Source: Laccaria trichodermophora (lineage: Eukaryota; Basidiomycota; Agaricomycetes; Agaricales; Hydnangiaceae). Taken from it: 64,000 bases of DNA. Below are positions 32,553 through 44,357 of the stretch, piece after piece (the stretch's first letter is position 1; each line of letters opens with the position of its first letter). Position numbers and translations under genes: made by a program. The notes below the pieces were generated by a model, which had not been told where the DNA came from, made no database searches, and saw nothing but the letters and a program-made list of their open reading frames with translations. The DNA is taken from the NCBI GenBank assembly GCA_018417955.1, contig JACTVC010000032.1:310001-374000 (forward strand), in the 5' to 3' direction.

Positions 32553-34013
32553 ATGTCTGTCGAGCCACCCCGGGTCCGGACTTTGCACAGTAAACGATCG
32601 TTTGGAAAGTATCCGAGAATGATAGATTCGCCTGCATACGATGCGTGAGCCTTTTCTAATCCATTTATTATCATTTTCTGATTGCCCTCAGCTCCGAAGA
32701 AGATAACGACCCGCTCACAGATGACGGTTCTTCCGCCGTCTCTGTCCCGATTGCCGTTTCTCGTACTCGCGCCTCATATCTCAAGCCCTCCTCTGTATCG
32801 CGCACGAAACAACATCAACTTGCATCCAACCTCCTCTCTGATTCTGACGGTGTAGATTCTCCCACCTATGACGGAGACGTAGAATCAAGCACCACAGCCA
32901 ATGCAGACACTCACTCGTCCCACAAAGCACATCACCATCACCACCATACGTCGACATCTACTTTGAGCAACTCAATCACGCAAGCATTCACCATTGCCTC
33001 CTCCGCCAGCTCCACACCCAATGGCGAATCCAATTTACAAACCTCCCCCGTCCGAAGCTCAAGTCACCCCGTCTTCATATCTCACCCAGTGAACGTTCCG
33101 CTTCATGGTCAAGAAGAACCCGCTGTTGCTCCGGCCTCCCAAGCTGCTTTCAATCCCGCAGCACTCACTCCGGAAGACATTCAAGCCTTTGTTCAAAAGG
33201 CTATCAACGGCGAAGAGTCGCGAAAGTACAAGATAAATCCTCCCCCCACAGACAGACCCATTCGTATCTACGCTGATGGTCGGTTACTATATCTATTTCC
33301 CCCTACGTCACTATGCTCATTAAGATCACATGATAGGCGTATATGATCTCTTTCACTTCGGGTACGTTTTCGCCCTCTTAACAATCGAACTAAGATAATA
33401 AAAATGCCACCAGTCATGCTCTCCAGTTACGCCAAGCCAAACTATCATTCCCGTCTGTGTACCTCCTAGTTGGAGTGAATTCTGACGAACTGGTACAAAC
33501 CCACAAGTTTCGCACTGTCATGACGCACGCTGAGCGGTCAGCAGTTGTTCGCTAAATTCTACGAAGCTTCATTCTGACGAAACGACAGACTAGAAGCTGC
33601 GCGACACTGCCGTTGGGTAGACGAGGTCGTCAGCGAAGCACCTTGGGTAATAGACGAGGCGTTTCTCCAAAAGTACGAGATCGACTACGTAGCGCATGAC
33701 GAAGAAGCGTACGCCAGTGCTGGTCATGATGATGTCTACCAGCACGTGAAAAGCCAAGGTATGCGTCTTATCTCCGTCCCATCCCCATACAGGAAAATTC
33801 ATCCCCACCCGCCGAACCCCCGGCATCTCCACCTCGGATCTGCTGGAACGTATCGTTTCTGGATACCGCAAACGCGATTTCGACGAGAAACTTACCAAAA
33901 TGGGACATGCTGAGCTCCGTGCGGAAGGCAGTGACTACGATGACAGCAGTCGTTATGCCAGCCGTCGTGAAAGTGGAACAACCAGTCCCGTCTTCCCGAA
34001 AGGCGCAGAGTAG
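32553..34013 (+). CDS. PCT1: Choline-phosphate cytidylyltransferase
   Basis: CTP:phosphocholine cytidylyltransferase makes CDP-choline, the rate-limiting step of the Kennedy pathway to phosphatidylcholine. The catalytic domain is complete: [15 protein letters not shown] (HxGH nucleotide site), [26 protein letters not shown] and [14 protein letters not shown]. It ends with the family's [11 protein letters not shown] and a short Ser-rich tail. The N-terminal third is Ser/Thr-rich, low complexity and includes six His in a row. Exons begin 32553-32644 and 32692 onwards; HFG and H are on different exons (intron around 33360-33413). The ATG at 32553 is the first in frame. The long helical lipid-sensing domain M of animal enzymes is not obvious. 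Confidence 0.93.
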
Positions 34014-34441
34014 GAGGAGAAGAAGCAAAATCGAACAATGGCAAGAATTAATACACATGTAGTAATTATTTCTCCCTCCTTTTCCACCTTCCCTATTGAC
34101 ATCTGGAATTATATCTTTCAACTTGCTTTAGTCCCATAGATCGTTGTCACTCTGTAGTGGCAGGTATCATGACCCGTGTCGGTTAGATCAAAATAACTTT
34201 CACCCCCTAAGTTAGAACTAGTACTAGAACTTTCGTGCCCATCTCGTTGACCATTGTCAGTGAGGTGAGTATACTTGCAACAGAAGGCTGTCATCATTCT
34301 CAGAAATGAACAAAAATTTGTGGGCATTTCTTGATTCAAATACTATCAATTGGAGCCTACCGCAGACGTTTTATTTTCATTCTCCAGTAGACATCGACGG
34401 ATTCACAAAAATGGGTATGTGATAGGAAAGCAGTCATTGAC
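34014..34441. other. Intergenic between convergent genes
   Basis: Shared 3' flank of the cytidylyltransferase and the SPRY gene. No gene visible. Confidence 0.55.
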
Positions 34442-35464
34442 TCATTGATGAGTTTCGTATGACGGGAGATCTTCATCAAAAGCACTAGAACTCCCGGTCA
34501 ATTTCCCAACGTGACCTTCAACCCTCCAAGCCCACTCATTGCCTTCCTTCCATCTGAATAGATCACCTCCGAAGTTGACCTGAAAGTCACAAACGCCTTC
34601 GACACCTATCGCGGCGAAGACATCATACTTCTGTCGGGGCATATATATTCCAGTGAAAGCGTTCGGGAGGCGCATGCCATTGTAAGTGTAGAAAAGCACT
34701 CCTGTGGCGAATTCATATCCACATCCAATGGTATCGCCATCGTTGATCCGCCCAATGGCGTCTGTGTAGTCCCGCCCACCATCGCCATCCTCAAAGAACT
34801 TGCGGAAATCATCGAGATGGAAACCGGCACTGAGTCTATTCCAGCCTGGAAGTCGCCAGGCAGGATAAGGGCGACATGACGTTCCTGAGGGAAAAATCAA
34901 GGTGAGGGGTTTGGCGATGATCATGACAGTATGTGGGACTTGCCAATGGCTATGATTCCTTCCATCTTACGAATGAGGATCTCAAAGTACACGCCCGTTT
35001 TGCCGTGGATGTCGTAAAGACCCGCCATGATGGGTAGATCGCCTAGCAGGGTTACATCCTTGCAGTCCGAGCTCGTCTGAACGGTGATGACACCTGGGCC
35101 GCCCTTTGAATCGTTCTTTATGTTCCCGACGAAACGGGGCGAAATAGGGTATTCTATTCCCCATGCTTTGCACCCAATTTCACCGATTCTTTCAACTGCG
35201 TTGGAGGGAAGAAGTTGGGGAAGCTGAGGTGGGTATTCCTCGCAAAATTGCTCTGCGGCGTCGTACTCCTCTCCTGGGGCCTCGTTCCATCTACCATACT
35301 TGTGCTATGATAATTTGAGTAAATAAGGAGAGTTTGGTGCACTGGACACTTACGGTGATCTCTGGAGCAGGGGTCCATTGAGGTGGGGCTGAGTGGCTCG
35401 CGGACGACGAGGAACTGTGGTGATGTTCACTGAATTTGTCCTTGAGGTGCTTGAAGAAACTCAT
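34442..35464 (-). CDS. SPRY-domain protein
   Basis: The N-terminus is MSFFKHLKDKFSEHH followed by a Ser/His run and PPQWTPAPEI, then a region of about 100 residues ending GKTGVYFEILIRKMEG, the first SPRY strands. After an intron come RLPGWNRLSAGFHLDDFRKF, GDTIGCGYEFATGVLFYTYN and VCDFQVNFGG, which are typical SPRY core strands. Fungal SPRY proteins of this layout resemble Ssh4/Ear1-type adaptors or RanBPM-like scaffolds, but no membrane segment is seen, so a soluble adaptor is more likely. The start at 35462-35464 is the only ATG in frame. The gene diverges from RPC10, 83 bp between start codons. Confidence 0.8.
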
Positions 35465-35547
35465 GCTGTGCGCGTCTCATTAGGAGCGAGCTGTTGAGCA
35501 TGACCACAAGGATTAAGATGAGTACCGATCGTGGCTGTGCAAACACG
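35465..35547. promoter_or_regulatory. 83-bp divergent start region (SPRY / RPC10)
   Basis: Divergent start codons at 35464 (-) and 35548 (+). If RPC10 used the in-frame upstream ATG at 35494 or 35518 the gap would be smaller still. No separate core promoter elements are visible. Confidence 0.5.
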
Positions 35548-36091
35548 ATGCTCTTTTGCCCAACTTGCGCAAATCTCCTGGTTATTTCATCGGAAACGGG
35601 CTACAACAAATGGGCGTGTAATACTTGCGCTTATGAGTTTCCAATCTCAAAGCAGGTGCGTCTAACGAGATTATTCAAAGTTCAGAAAGGTGTTGACTCT
35701 ATTGCCTTGCATTAGATGACCTCAAGGACGCGGCTAGTGCGAAAGCAAGTCGATGATGTTCTGGGAGGCGATGAAATGTGGGCGCATGCAGACCAGACAC
35801 AGGGTAGGATTTATCTTTGCTTCGAGCGTAAAACGCCTATGAACCCCCTTCACAGCATCCTGTGATAAGTGCAATCACGACCAAGCATACTTCTACCAGC
35901 TACAAATCAGATCTGCGGATGAACCTATGACTACTTGTATGTTTTTCTACCCCCTTTTTAGAAAATGGGAATAACGTTTCTGGTATTCTCGCTAGTCTAC
36001 AGGCAGGACATTTGCTGAACGATCAAGGTGGAATACTGATTGCCTTACCTGTAGATGCACTAGTTGTGCCCACCAATGGCGCGAAAATTAG
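35548..36091 (+). CDS. RPC11: RNA polymerase III subunit RPC10 (yeast Rpc11/C11)
   Basis: This small zinc-ribbon subunit of RNA polymerase III supports RNA cleavage, termination and reinitiation. Five exons, 35548-35655, 35716-35803, 35856-35936, 35996-36002 and 36055-36091, give 106 residues, near the 110 of yeast. The N-terminal ribbon has CPTC and CNTC, followed by VTSR-like MTSRTRLVRKQVDDVLGG. The C-terminal TFIIS-like ribbon has CDKC, the catalytic acidic pair in RSADEPMTT, then FYRCTSCAHQWREN. To keep TTFYRC, a 7-nt exon (TCTACAG) must be used, and the intron after it starts with GC. I chose ATG 35548 because MLFCPTC is the family start; two in-frame ATGs lie upstream. Confidence 0.88.
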
Positions 36092-36528
36092 TTCCAGGAG
36101 CTAACCTGCTCATCGATGAGTTTATTCTCCTCAGCATCATTCAGGGCCCTCTTCGCCTTGGTTTTCCGCTCTCCGTGTTGTTGTTGTTCGTGCTCCTCCG
36201 TATCAATTGTTCTGTCCTCTCAGAATTATTTTAGTATGTCCAAACTATACAATCTTGCTTCCATTATTCACCCATTGGAACGGTGATAGGAGAGACTCAC
36301 AACTCTGAGTGTATGTAATCGAACTTGTGCCGTTTTAATCCAGAACTCCAAACTTCGAATTCTTGCAATGGAAGGCTGAAGCATAGCCCTTGATGCGAGC
36401 GTTCGCCAGAATGTGGCCTTCAGGGCCTGCTTGTCAGGGGAAGTTGTAACAAAAAAAGGATAGAAAAGGATCCTCCATTTTGGCAAGTCGGATGCATTCG
36501 GTTCTAATGGGTATGCAAACGTTATGGA
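36088..36528 (-). CDS. Candidate small basic protein, 5' end unresolved
   Basis: On the minus strand an exon reading TFAYPLEPNASDLPKWRILF continues to VRLHTLRV. A GTGAGT donor and a CTGAGAG acceptor then join it to DRTIDTEEHEQQQHGERK, and the protein ends IDEQVSSWN with TAA at 36088-36090. The upstream exon and start codon could not be fixed. Composition (basic, aromatic, amphipathic first part) would suit a small mitochondrial protein, but no family is recognised. Its stop would share two bases with the stop of RPC10 on the other strand. The region 36529-36968 beyond it holds no gene I can define. Confidence 0.4.
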
Positions 36529-36968
36529 CTTGTTTCACTAGTTACAAGCTCCGAATTTTAGATCAGAAATCGCATGGCTCTTGTCTACCGCGCCTCTTGA
36601 AATTCCGTGCTCGATGCTGAGCCTTGTTGTCCACTTGCTTGAATGTGTTTGCAATGGGGGATCGCAGGAAGCAGAGGCAAATAGCGTTCGGTACCTTTTC
36701 GAGTTTTATCAAAGTTCAGCAAAGTTTTGCGGCAACGCATCAAATTGCGTCCCAACCGTGCCCAACTTTGAGCACCTGCCTTTCCATCTTCCAATCTGGC
36801 GGCCCTATCTCAACGGTGTATTCGGCTGCACAAGAATGCGCCTGTCTGCACCGACAAAATTATAATTCCTAGTCGACGGAGACCAACAGTCCAATCACCC
36901 AGTTTTTCGCGTCCGAATTCATCAACTCGGGGCCATTCTCTCTCTGCCGTCCGCAACTTTTGTTTTCA

Positions 36969-39900
36969 GTCATCCCCATGTCGCGCTCAGGCCGAGGAAC
37001 AGGTACGATTCACGGCCAAGGAGGAAAATGACGTCTTGGCATCTCTGGCACTGGAATCCTCGCACTTCTCACGGAGAACTGGGAGAACTATCCCCCTGCA
37101 AAGTAGCGCAGATGTGGAAGGGATGGATTATAAAGTTTCGACTCCCAAGAATCGCTTTGATTGGCGGCAGCGAGCTGTGTCGCGACTTCGGAGGAAACCA
37201 GAATCTTCTGTAGCTCGTAAGGTTTTTAGACGAAAACCCCCTTTGACCCAAGTTCAGCCTGGTGAGCCCTACTATGACGCAATTCAGTCATATTCCAAAA
37301 AGTGAGCTTTCATTCATTGGCATGTATCTTACGCTGACTTCGTCTGAATCCAGCTTCCTGGAACTCCTTGAAGCAGAGGAAGCGGAAGATGAAGCGGTAC
37401 TTAAAGAGAGACTGTCGACTTGGAGTTTAGACCGTCTCACGGAGGAAGGATATTGTCTGACAGGCATGTCAGCTTATTGGCTACAGGCGAATCAATTTGG
37501 CCGGCCGGTTGCGTCGTTTCTCCTTGGTCCTGGGATAAATCTTCCGGAGAATCGTCTCGAGTGTGTTCTTACTTTGTTCTCACTAATGTTGCGTGTCTAA
37601 TTTACACTCGTTTCTAGGAACGGGACAAGCGTGTTAGTGTCTCGTATCGACCCACTGCAGGAGAAGCCCATGCGGGGATCTGTGCTTTCCCGAACTTCGT
37701 CGCAGATACGGATATGTTTTCCAGAGCTTTTTGACCTTGACGAAGGCTATTGGCGCCTTGACCTGGGTCGCCCGAATCTTGTTTTTGAACGTATGAAGAC
37801 AGCCGTAGCGCATATGAATCATGATCCCAAGGTCTTAGAAGAGGAGCCAATTACCGACAATCGAGAACACATCCTCCACGGAACTCATCTGAGGGACATC
37901 CTCCTACGTGCATTTCAGCCCAATCAAGAACGAACACATAGACAGGTGGTCCAACAGGCGCCGGATGATGCGGACTTCGACCCTACTGCACTGAACGCTG
38001 CGCATTCTCGGAAATGGGATTTTGAGGAACTGGGGGTCTTTAGAGATGATATGCGAATACAGAGCTGGGCAAAGCGATATGCTCACGCCGATCCGATTGT
38101 CATTGAAGGAGATCCACCGTTAGATGGGCTGAATCGTTCGCAAATAAGAGCGGTGGCTACGATGATCAAGCACAGGCTCAGTTTGGTGCAAGGGGTACGT
38201 GGATTGAATAAGGTGCATGGCTAGTACTGAGTCCTTGATGTCTAAAGCCTCCAGGAACCGGAAAGACGAAGACCATCATTGAAACTATCAAGCTACTCAA
38301 AGTATGTTGGTTCTCTGGGTCGTATTTTCTTGCGCTGAAAGACTTTTGGTCAGGTTCATTTTGAGATCCCTCATCCAATACTCGTATGCACCTATACCAA
38401 CGTCGCTGTTGACAATCTTGTCGAAGGTCTTGTGAATGCTGGTGTCAAAGCCTTGCGTGTTGGATTCGGCGGAAGTATCAAGGAGTCGCTTCGACCGCAC
38501 TCGCTTGATACTAAGCTCGAAGAGCATCGTCTTCAAAAAACACTCAAGGCTCAAATCAAAGAAAAGGATGATCTTCAAGTCAAAATGGATGACCTGGAAG
38601 CCAGGCTGAGAGACGTCCAGGATAAGATTTCGAGCACCTCTACCGGGAGATTGGTTGAAAAGGAACAAAACATGAAGAAGGCTCTGGTATCAATGCAGAA
38701 GCAGTTCGCGGTCGCGAAAATGAAGGTTTACTCTATCCAGCAAGAGATGCTGCGAGATGTGGTCAACGCCGCTGACGCTGTATGTATCTTTTTTTCTTTT
38801 TCTTTTTCAAAGTCATTTATCTAGTCTTGACCTTTTTTGAACAGATTTGCACGACTTGCATTACTTCAGCTTGTATGGCGCTGAACGTGACGGACTTCCC
38901 TGTAGTTTTCTTGGATGAGGCATCTATGTCAACTGAACCAGCATCTTTGATTCCAATTATGAAAGGGGTTCGTGCACAAGAAAGTTCTTCATTTCTTGTC
39001 GACGTTGACTTTATATTCCAGTCTCGACATGTTGCCCTCATCGGCGATCATAAACAGCTGCCACCTGTCATTATTAGTCGGGAAGCACAGGCGCTTGGAC
39101 TAGGGATGAGTTTGTTTGAGAGGTTAACTGGGGAAGCAGGTAAAGCCTCACAAGATATTATTGTCTCGCATGGCTGATGCAGATACATCTCAGCTGTCCC
39201 CTCTGTGATGCTGGATGTTCAGTATCGCATGCATCCAGCGATCTCTCGCTTCCCATCGCACGAGTTTTACAATCGAGCTCTGTTGGACGGGACCGTCGAC
39301 GTGTTTGGTAACGCCATCCCTCGACTTTCGCCTCCCGACTCCCATTACCTCCGACCTCACGTGGAAACGGGTGCAAGTCCCTCGATTGTTTTTCTGGATC
39401 ATGCCGGTGACGAGTCCGTGAAGGACCGGAGCCGGGTTAATCGGAACGAGGCGTACATTGTAGCAAGTGTTGTGGAAGATCTTTTGCTCAACAATCCTGT
39501 GGGTTTTCCGTCCCTTGAAAATAGAACAAAGAAAATTGATGTTTCTATGATTTAGCATCTCCGAGGGAGTGATATCGGTATTATTGCACCCTACGTGGCG
39601 CAAATATCCTTGCTCACTCGACTATTCAATACGGATGCGACATACCAAGCCCGTTTCAAAGAAGTTCTTGGTGATCACCGTGCTATGCAACTTCCCCATA
39701 TTGAAATCAAAACGGTAGACGGCTTTGAAGGACGCGAAAAGGAAGTTATCATATTCTCTACCGTGCGGAACAACGCTGGTGGATATATCGGCTTCCTTGC
39801 CGATAAAAGGCGCTTGAACGTTGGCCTGACGCGTGCGAAACGGGGTTTGATTGTCGTGGGCAGCATCAATACTCTGAAATCAAGCAAGATGAGTGGGGGT

Positions 39901-40062
39901 GGGGGAGAGAATGCTGTCATCAGGGTGGGCAAGGGCGCTGAGTCGTGGAGGCGCTATGCCCGCTTTTTGACGGAGCGTGGATTGGTGTTCACTCTCCACG
40001 GGGAGACTTTGCAGAGGGCGCTCACTGGCAAGAGGGCTACCCCAAGCGTGTTGGCGTGCTGA
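36969..40062 (+). CDS. UPF1-like superfamily 1 helicase (5' end unresolved)
   Basis: This SF1B DNA/RNA helicase is of the UPF1/SMUBP2 type. Motifs appear in order: a Q-like LNRSQIRAV, motif I GPPGTGKTKTI, Ia CTYTNVAVDNL, a long coiled-coil insertion (about residues 400-500), II VVFLDEAS, III IGDHKQLPPV, IV YRMHP, V VDGFEGREKEVIIFSTVR and VI LNVGLTRAKRGL. The insertion between Ia and II is the family's 1B/1C-like region. Nine or so introns follow GT-AG rules; one splits PPGTGKT from its preceding Gly, and another uses an acceptor in ATACATCTCAG to restore GEAAVPSVMLDVQYRM. The frame opens after a strong acceptor (TTTTGTTTTCAG) at 36968, so a first exon upstream, not identified, must supply the ATG. 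The target (RNA or DNA) cannot be told. Confidence 0.86.
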
Positions 40063-41336
40063 AAGACGGTGGCCATACCAGGGTAACTACTGACAGTGGG
40101 TGCGTATTTGCGGCGCGGACGTAGGACAGGTGTCGACTTTCTTACATCGACCCTCAGGCATGGATTGGCGTTTGGATTTATGGGCGCTGGACCTGGTTGC
40201 CATCCGGCGGTTGCGGGGAGTTGCGGGGATGCAAGCGTCAACCCTACAACCCTGTGTTTACAGGGTAGACTCGGTTTACCCTGGCCGCAGCTTGGCCGAC
40301 CTCGTCGATGGGCACGAGAGGGCGGCGCGATTCTGACTATTTTACATTACGATATACCCTACTTTATTTCTAATTTTTGTTGCCTTCGTCATCGGCCCTC
40401 GTCGACGCTTTTGTGGTCGTGTGCCGCGCGCTTGAGCGGATCAAAATTGAAAGCGTGTCATGGATATTTTCAAGAAGTAATCAGGAAACCTCGAGGTAAA
40501 AGACGGTGCGAGCTAGGTATAACTTCTGTCTGAAGCAGGTGAGATGTCGAGAACAAATGCGGTTTATATATGTGTTTTATTCGTTCAGGCAGCTTAACCA
40601 GTAATAACCACTGTCGCGCTGACCGGTCCGTTGTTGAATACATCCTCGGCAATGGCATAAAATAGATTTTGTTAAAATAGCGGAAGAGACCGCGACATCG
40701 CTCTGCCGACGCATCTGGCAAGAGTCGGATCTGAAGATTGCCTCTGTTCCTGTGCTGAGGATCAGGCCTTGGATCCACTGAAGGCTCTGGTGCTGGGATG
40801 GAAGGAGTGCGCAGAGGCATGCATGGAGGAAGATGGATGGATATGACCTGAAAAGGGAATATTCAAGCTTTTATTATTGAAGTAAATTGAATTAGTGACG
40901 GTAACCTCGATCTTGGCTCGAACCCTGTCCGAGAGTTTAGGCGCCGTGATATAGGCAGATCTCTGTGACAGCACTGAGCTCAAACATCCTTGTCCATTCA
41001 TGAAGCTGCCGATCCAATGGACCCTGCATCCCTCAAAAGGCCGCCTCAATCCCGCAGTTTCTTTTGCTGCTTTTTCGCTGGCACAAGTACGACGCTGCTC
41101 GCCTTCTTCCTGCCAGGCGCTATCAATCGTATCCATCTTCTCGACCCGACACGGTCACCCCATAACTGTCAAGAAGCTTCTGACCTCAGCATTACTCTTT
41201 CCAATCTTGCTTGCACCTCTTTCGATATCAGTTTTGGCGACGATCTGCCATCTTCGCAATACAACCTCTTCCATCACTGCTTCCTTTCTATTCCGCTTAT
41301 TAGACCGTGCTGGCTCCTCTTTCAACCAGCACCACC
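40063..41336. other. Intergenic, with one weak minus-strand candidate
   Basis: Between the helicase and the zinc-finger gene no plus-strand gene is seen. The only coding candidate is the minus-strand two-exon model at 40470-41136 listed separately. Confidence 0.45.
40470..41136 (-). CDS. Weak candidate gene, two exons
   Basis: A minus-strand ORF starting MDTIDSAWQEEGEQRR runs to SDRVRAKIE. A GTTACC donor and a CCCTTTTCAG acceptor then join it in frame to a second ORF (VISIHLPPCMPLRTPSIP onwards) ending RGFLITS. The acceptor is good and the joined frame is open, but there is no recognisable domain, the donor is weak, and composition is not strongly protein-like. It could be a chance frame in a divergent promoter. 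Confidence 0.22.
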
Positions 41337-44300
41337 ATGATCTCATTAGAGCTCCCATCATCCTTGCATTCGGCTGATTATGAACACACGTTGTCGCGCC
41401 TACAGCGGCTCGCCCTCCCATCTCACTTGGAATCATCCCTGACTTCGCCTGCTTTGTTCTCCGCCACTCCGTGCTCCGGACTATCCTCGCACAAAGTCCG
41501 CTACAGCCCTCCTTTCTCGCACTCGTATTACAAGCCAAACGACGCCTACGAGGACAACGCGCAGATCATCATTGATACCTTTGCACCGCGGCCTGTGCCA
41601 CTGGACTTTTCACCCACGTCCTCAGCAAGCAGCGACCTAGATTCTACCTCGTCCCATTCATCCGCTTCTAAATCGTCCTTTGAAGCCTTTTTTGCTACCC
41701 GCTCTCGTGTGGTTCGAGTGAGTGGCGCTGCCGAGATTGTTATAAATTAAACTCTGGCTTAACGCGTTTCTTAAAAGCTGTACAATTTACCTGCATTGGC
41801 GGCGTCCTTCCTGTCTGCAGTGTTTCGTCCTCAGGGTGTACGAGTCTCTTGTCTTTGATACCTTTCACCAAATCTCATGGTTGAACAGGCGTCAGAACAT
41901 TCCCTCGGACCAATTCCCATTCCCACCACAATGTGGGAGTTGCGGGAGGAATATAACGGTGCTCGCTCTGATAGTGTTTGGGCGGTGTTTAGAACACACG
42001 AAGAGGTACGTATCCCCGACAGTCCCCGTCCCGAATTTCCAAAGACTGCGTCGTTTGACGGACCCACTTCGGGCATTTCTTTCCATTTCATATCACGTGG
42101 TATGGAGGCACAGCCATCGATACTACCCTAATTAATCTGTCAAGGCACCGTACTTCCTGCCACGCATTTCACGGAGGTTGTTTCGCGCATCCACGGCTCC
42201 ATATCCCTTTGATTGCTTCCTTCACTTGTTATCCGTGTTTTTATATCTGATCATCATGTCTTTCAGGCTTGCGCCGCACTCTCCCTTTGTGGACCTGCCA
42301 TGTCTGTCGCAACTGCCCTTGAGGGTGACCTTGAGCCCTTTCATAAGCTAAAGGCGTTTGTTCTAAAGTCTATCGTAAGCCATCAGGCCTTTCTTATTAC
42401 GTGGCTCGCTGCTGATTAACGGATTCTACTTAGCCGCCAACTTCCTCTCCATCAACTCTTTCCTCCCATCCACCACTTGATCATTCCCGGTCACAAATGC
42501 TGCGCACTTCGTCATCCTATCCGGACCTTCATACTGGCCATTCATTCGAAGATACTGTCGACTATACTATCTCCAGTAATCCGCCCAATCCAAAAACGAA
42601 CTTCAGACTTGGAGACTGGATGTAAGTTTTTGCATCCGTCCCCCGTTTCGCCCTCCTATGTTTGATATTACTCTCGATATCCGAGCAATTGGTTTATAAT
42701 TAGAGTGGTGAATGTCTTGTTTTCAGATAAGACACTCACTATTTTAAACCTACACCGATCGACATTCACTCGTTGAACTGAATCTAATGTTTCCCTTTGC
42801 AGATGCAACTCGCCGAAATGTGCCGCCCATAACTTTGGGTGAGTCTTCTCCCTTTTATAGTCTCGAGACGCAGACAACTTCTCCTTTCCACGTCTCATTC
42901 CTGCGACAAGCATGCTAACAGAGTCTTTCCCCTGTATGATTCTTCACAGACGCAACCTATCATGTATTGGCTGCGGATGTCCCAGGTCTGCAAATAGCAA
43001 TTCTTCCGCCCAGCAGTTCGCGAATCCCACCAACCCACGTGCCGCGCCATCTCCGCGGTTTAACTCTCAACCCTCCAGCAACGTTACATACTACTCTTCC
43101 TCTTTGCCACCTCATCAACCCTCGCCACAGCCCTCGTACATCAGCCATTCTCAGCAGTCCCATTCCCCAAGATATTCTGTTTCTCCCGTGCAACCTCATG
43201 CCTCGCAGCCACCAAAGTCTTCGCATCCCCTTCTTACGCCTTCTGGCCGCGCATTCGCCGTGGGTGGAAAGGTGCAGAACATATCAAGCGATCCTTTATC
43301 TCCCTGCATCATGTACTGGCCTGATAACGAACCGTTCCCGGAGCAGGGGCAAATTCGTCCTAGCGGTCTAGTTGGAGTTCCAGTAAGCATAGCAATTACG
43401 CTTTGACGAACTAGCATCTGATGTATTACCCAGCAGCCTCCCATCTTGAACACGGGGAACAGAGGGCCTATTTCTCACGTATGTCGTATAGCATCTCTTG
43501 CGGTTGTTAAACTCACATTCTCTTTCAGCAACCTGGAGATTGGATCTGCCAAAAGTGTAACTATCTCAACTGGAGGCGAAGGAAAGTTTGTCAGACCTGT
43601 CTTCCATGTAGGTTTTTTCAACTCCCTTGAGCCTCTCGCCACACATGCTGATGGTTACTTCCCAGATGCGGAAGGCAATGGTGATTCGATTTCCGCTGCC
43701 GTTCAAGCTGAACGCATAGCGCTTCTAACATCAGTTCTCACTCAAACTCAACTGTCGTCCGGTGGATTGGCCCCTCCCTCATCTGCTCCACATCAGCAGG
43801 CAGCAGGCTCGCATTCCCCTCCTCAAGCGCGCCGCCAATTTGCCGACCTATCCCCCCCTCAAGCTCGACCTGTCCACCGTTCTCAGTCTCACCTCCAGCT
43901 TGGAGCCCAGTATAGTAATACGAACACAGCCCCAGCTTACAATGCTCCGAGCCCCATATACCAGACGTCTGGTCATCGCGAACGCCAGCCGTCTCCACTT
44001 TACACCACAGGGCCAGAGGCCACCTATTCGTCTTCTTCTATGGATATCCCAGCACCTTTGCTTCCGTCTTTCCTGCAGGATATTGTCCAGTCTCCTGCTC
44101 TATCGCCAACCTCGACGACTACGTCATCAGCAGACTTGTCTTCTATCGAGGAGTTTGAAGAACCTCCACCACAACGCTCAATGTTCCCGCGCGCTCGTGG
44201 CAGCAGCGGCGCCTCGGACAATTCTCCCATATCCAATATCTGGAGGTTAGATGGCGAAGAGAGCAAGTCTTTGGCTGCGTTCCCGCTTACTACTCGTCAG

Positions 44301-44357
44301 GACGTCATTGGCACCCGAAAAGATCCTCGGGAAAAACTCCATGTTCGAGTGATGTGA
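41337..44357 (+). CDS. RNA-binding protein with two RanBP2-type zinc fingers (Nrp1-like)
   Basis: The N-terminus (MISLELPSSLHSADYEHTL) is Ser/Pro-rich. A degenerate RRM-like region follows with LVFDTFHQISW and SDSVWAVFRTHEEACAALSL. Two RanBP2-type zinc fingers come next. The first is FRLGDWICNSPKCAAHNFG joined to RNLSCIGCGCPR across three exons. The second is GDWICQKCNYLNWRRR then KVCQTC. Such fingers bind single-stranded GGU-type RNA. Long Gln/Ser/Pro-rich linkers suggest a granule-associated RNA-binding protein like yeast Nrp1. The C-terminus is acidic then ends KDPREKLHVRVM. At least eight introns are needed; several exons near 41.8-42.9 kb are short and my boundaries there are tentative. 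Confidence 0.72.

Noticed and set aside
40096..40533. 145-codon plus-strand ORF after the helicase
   Set aside because: No domain, odd composition, lies in the 3' flank; probably chance.
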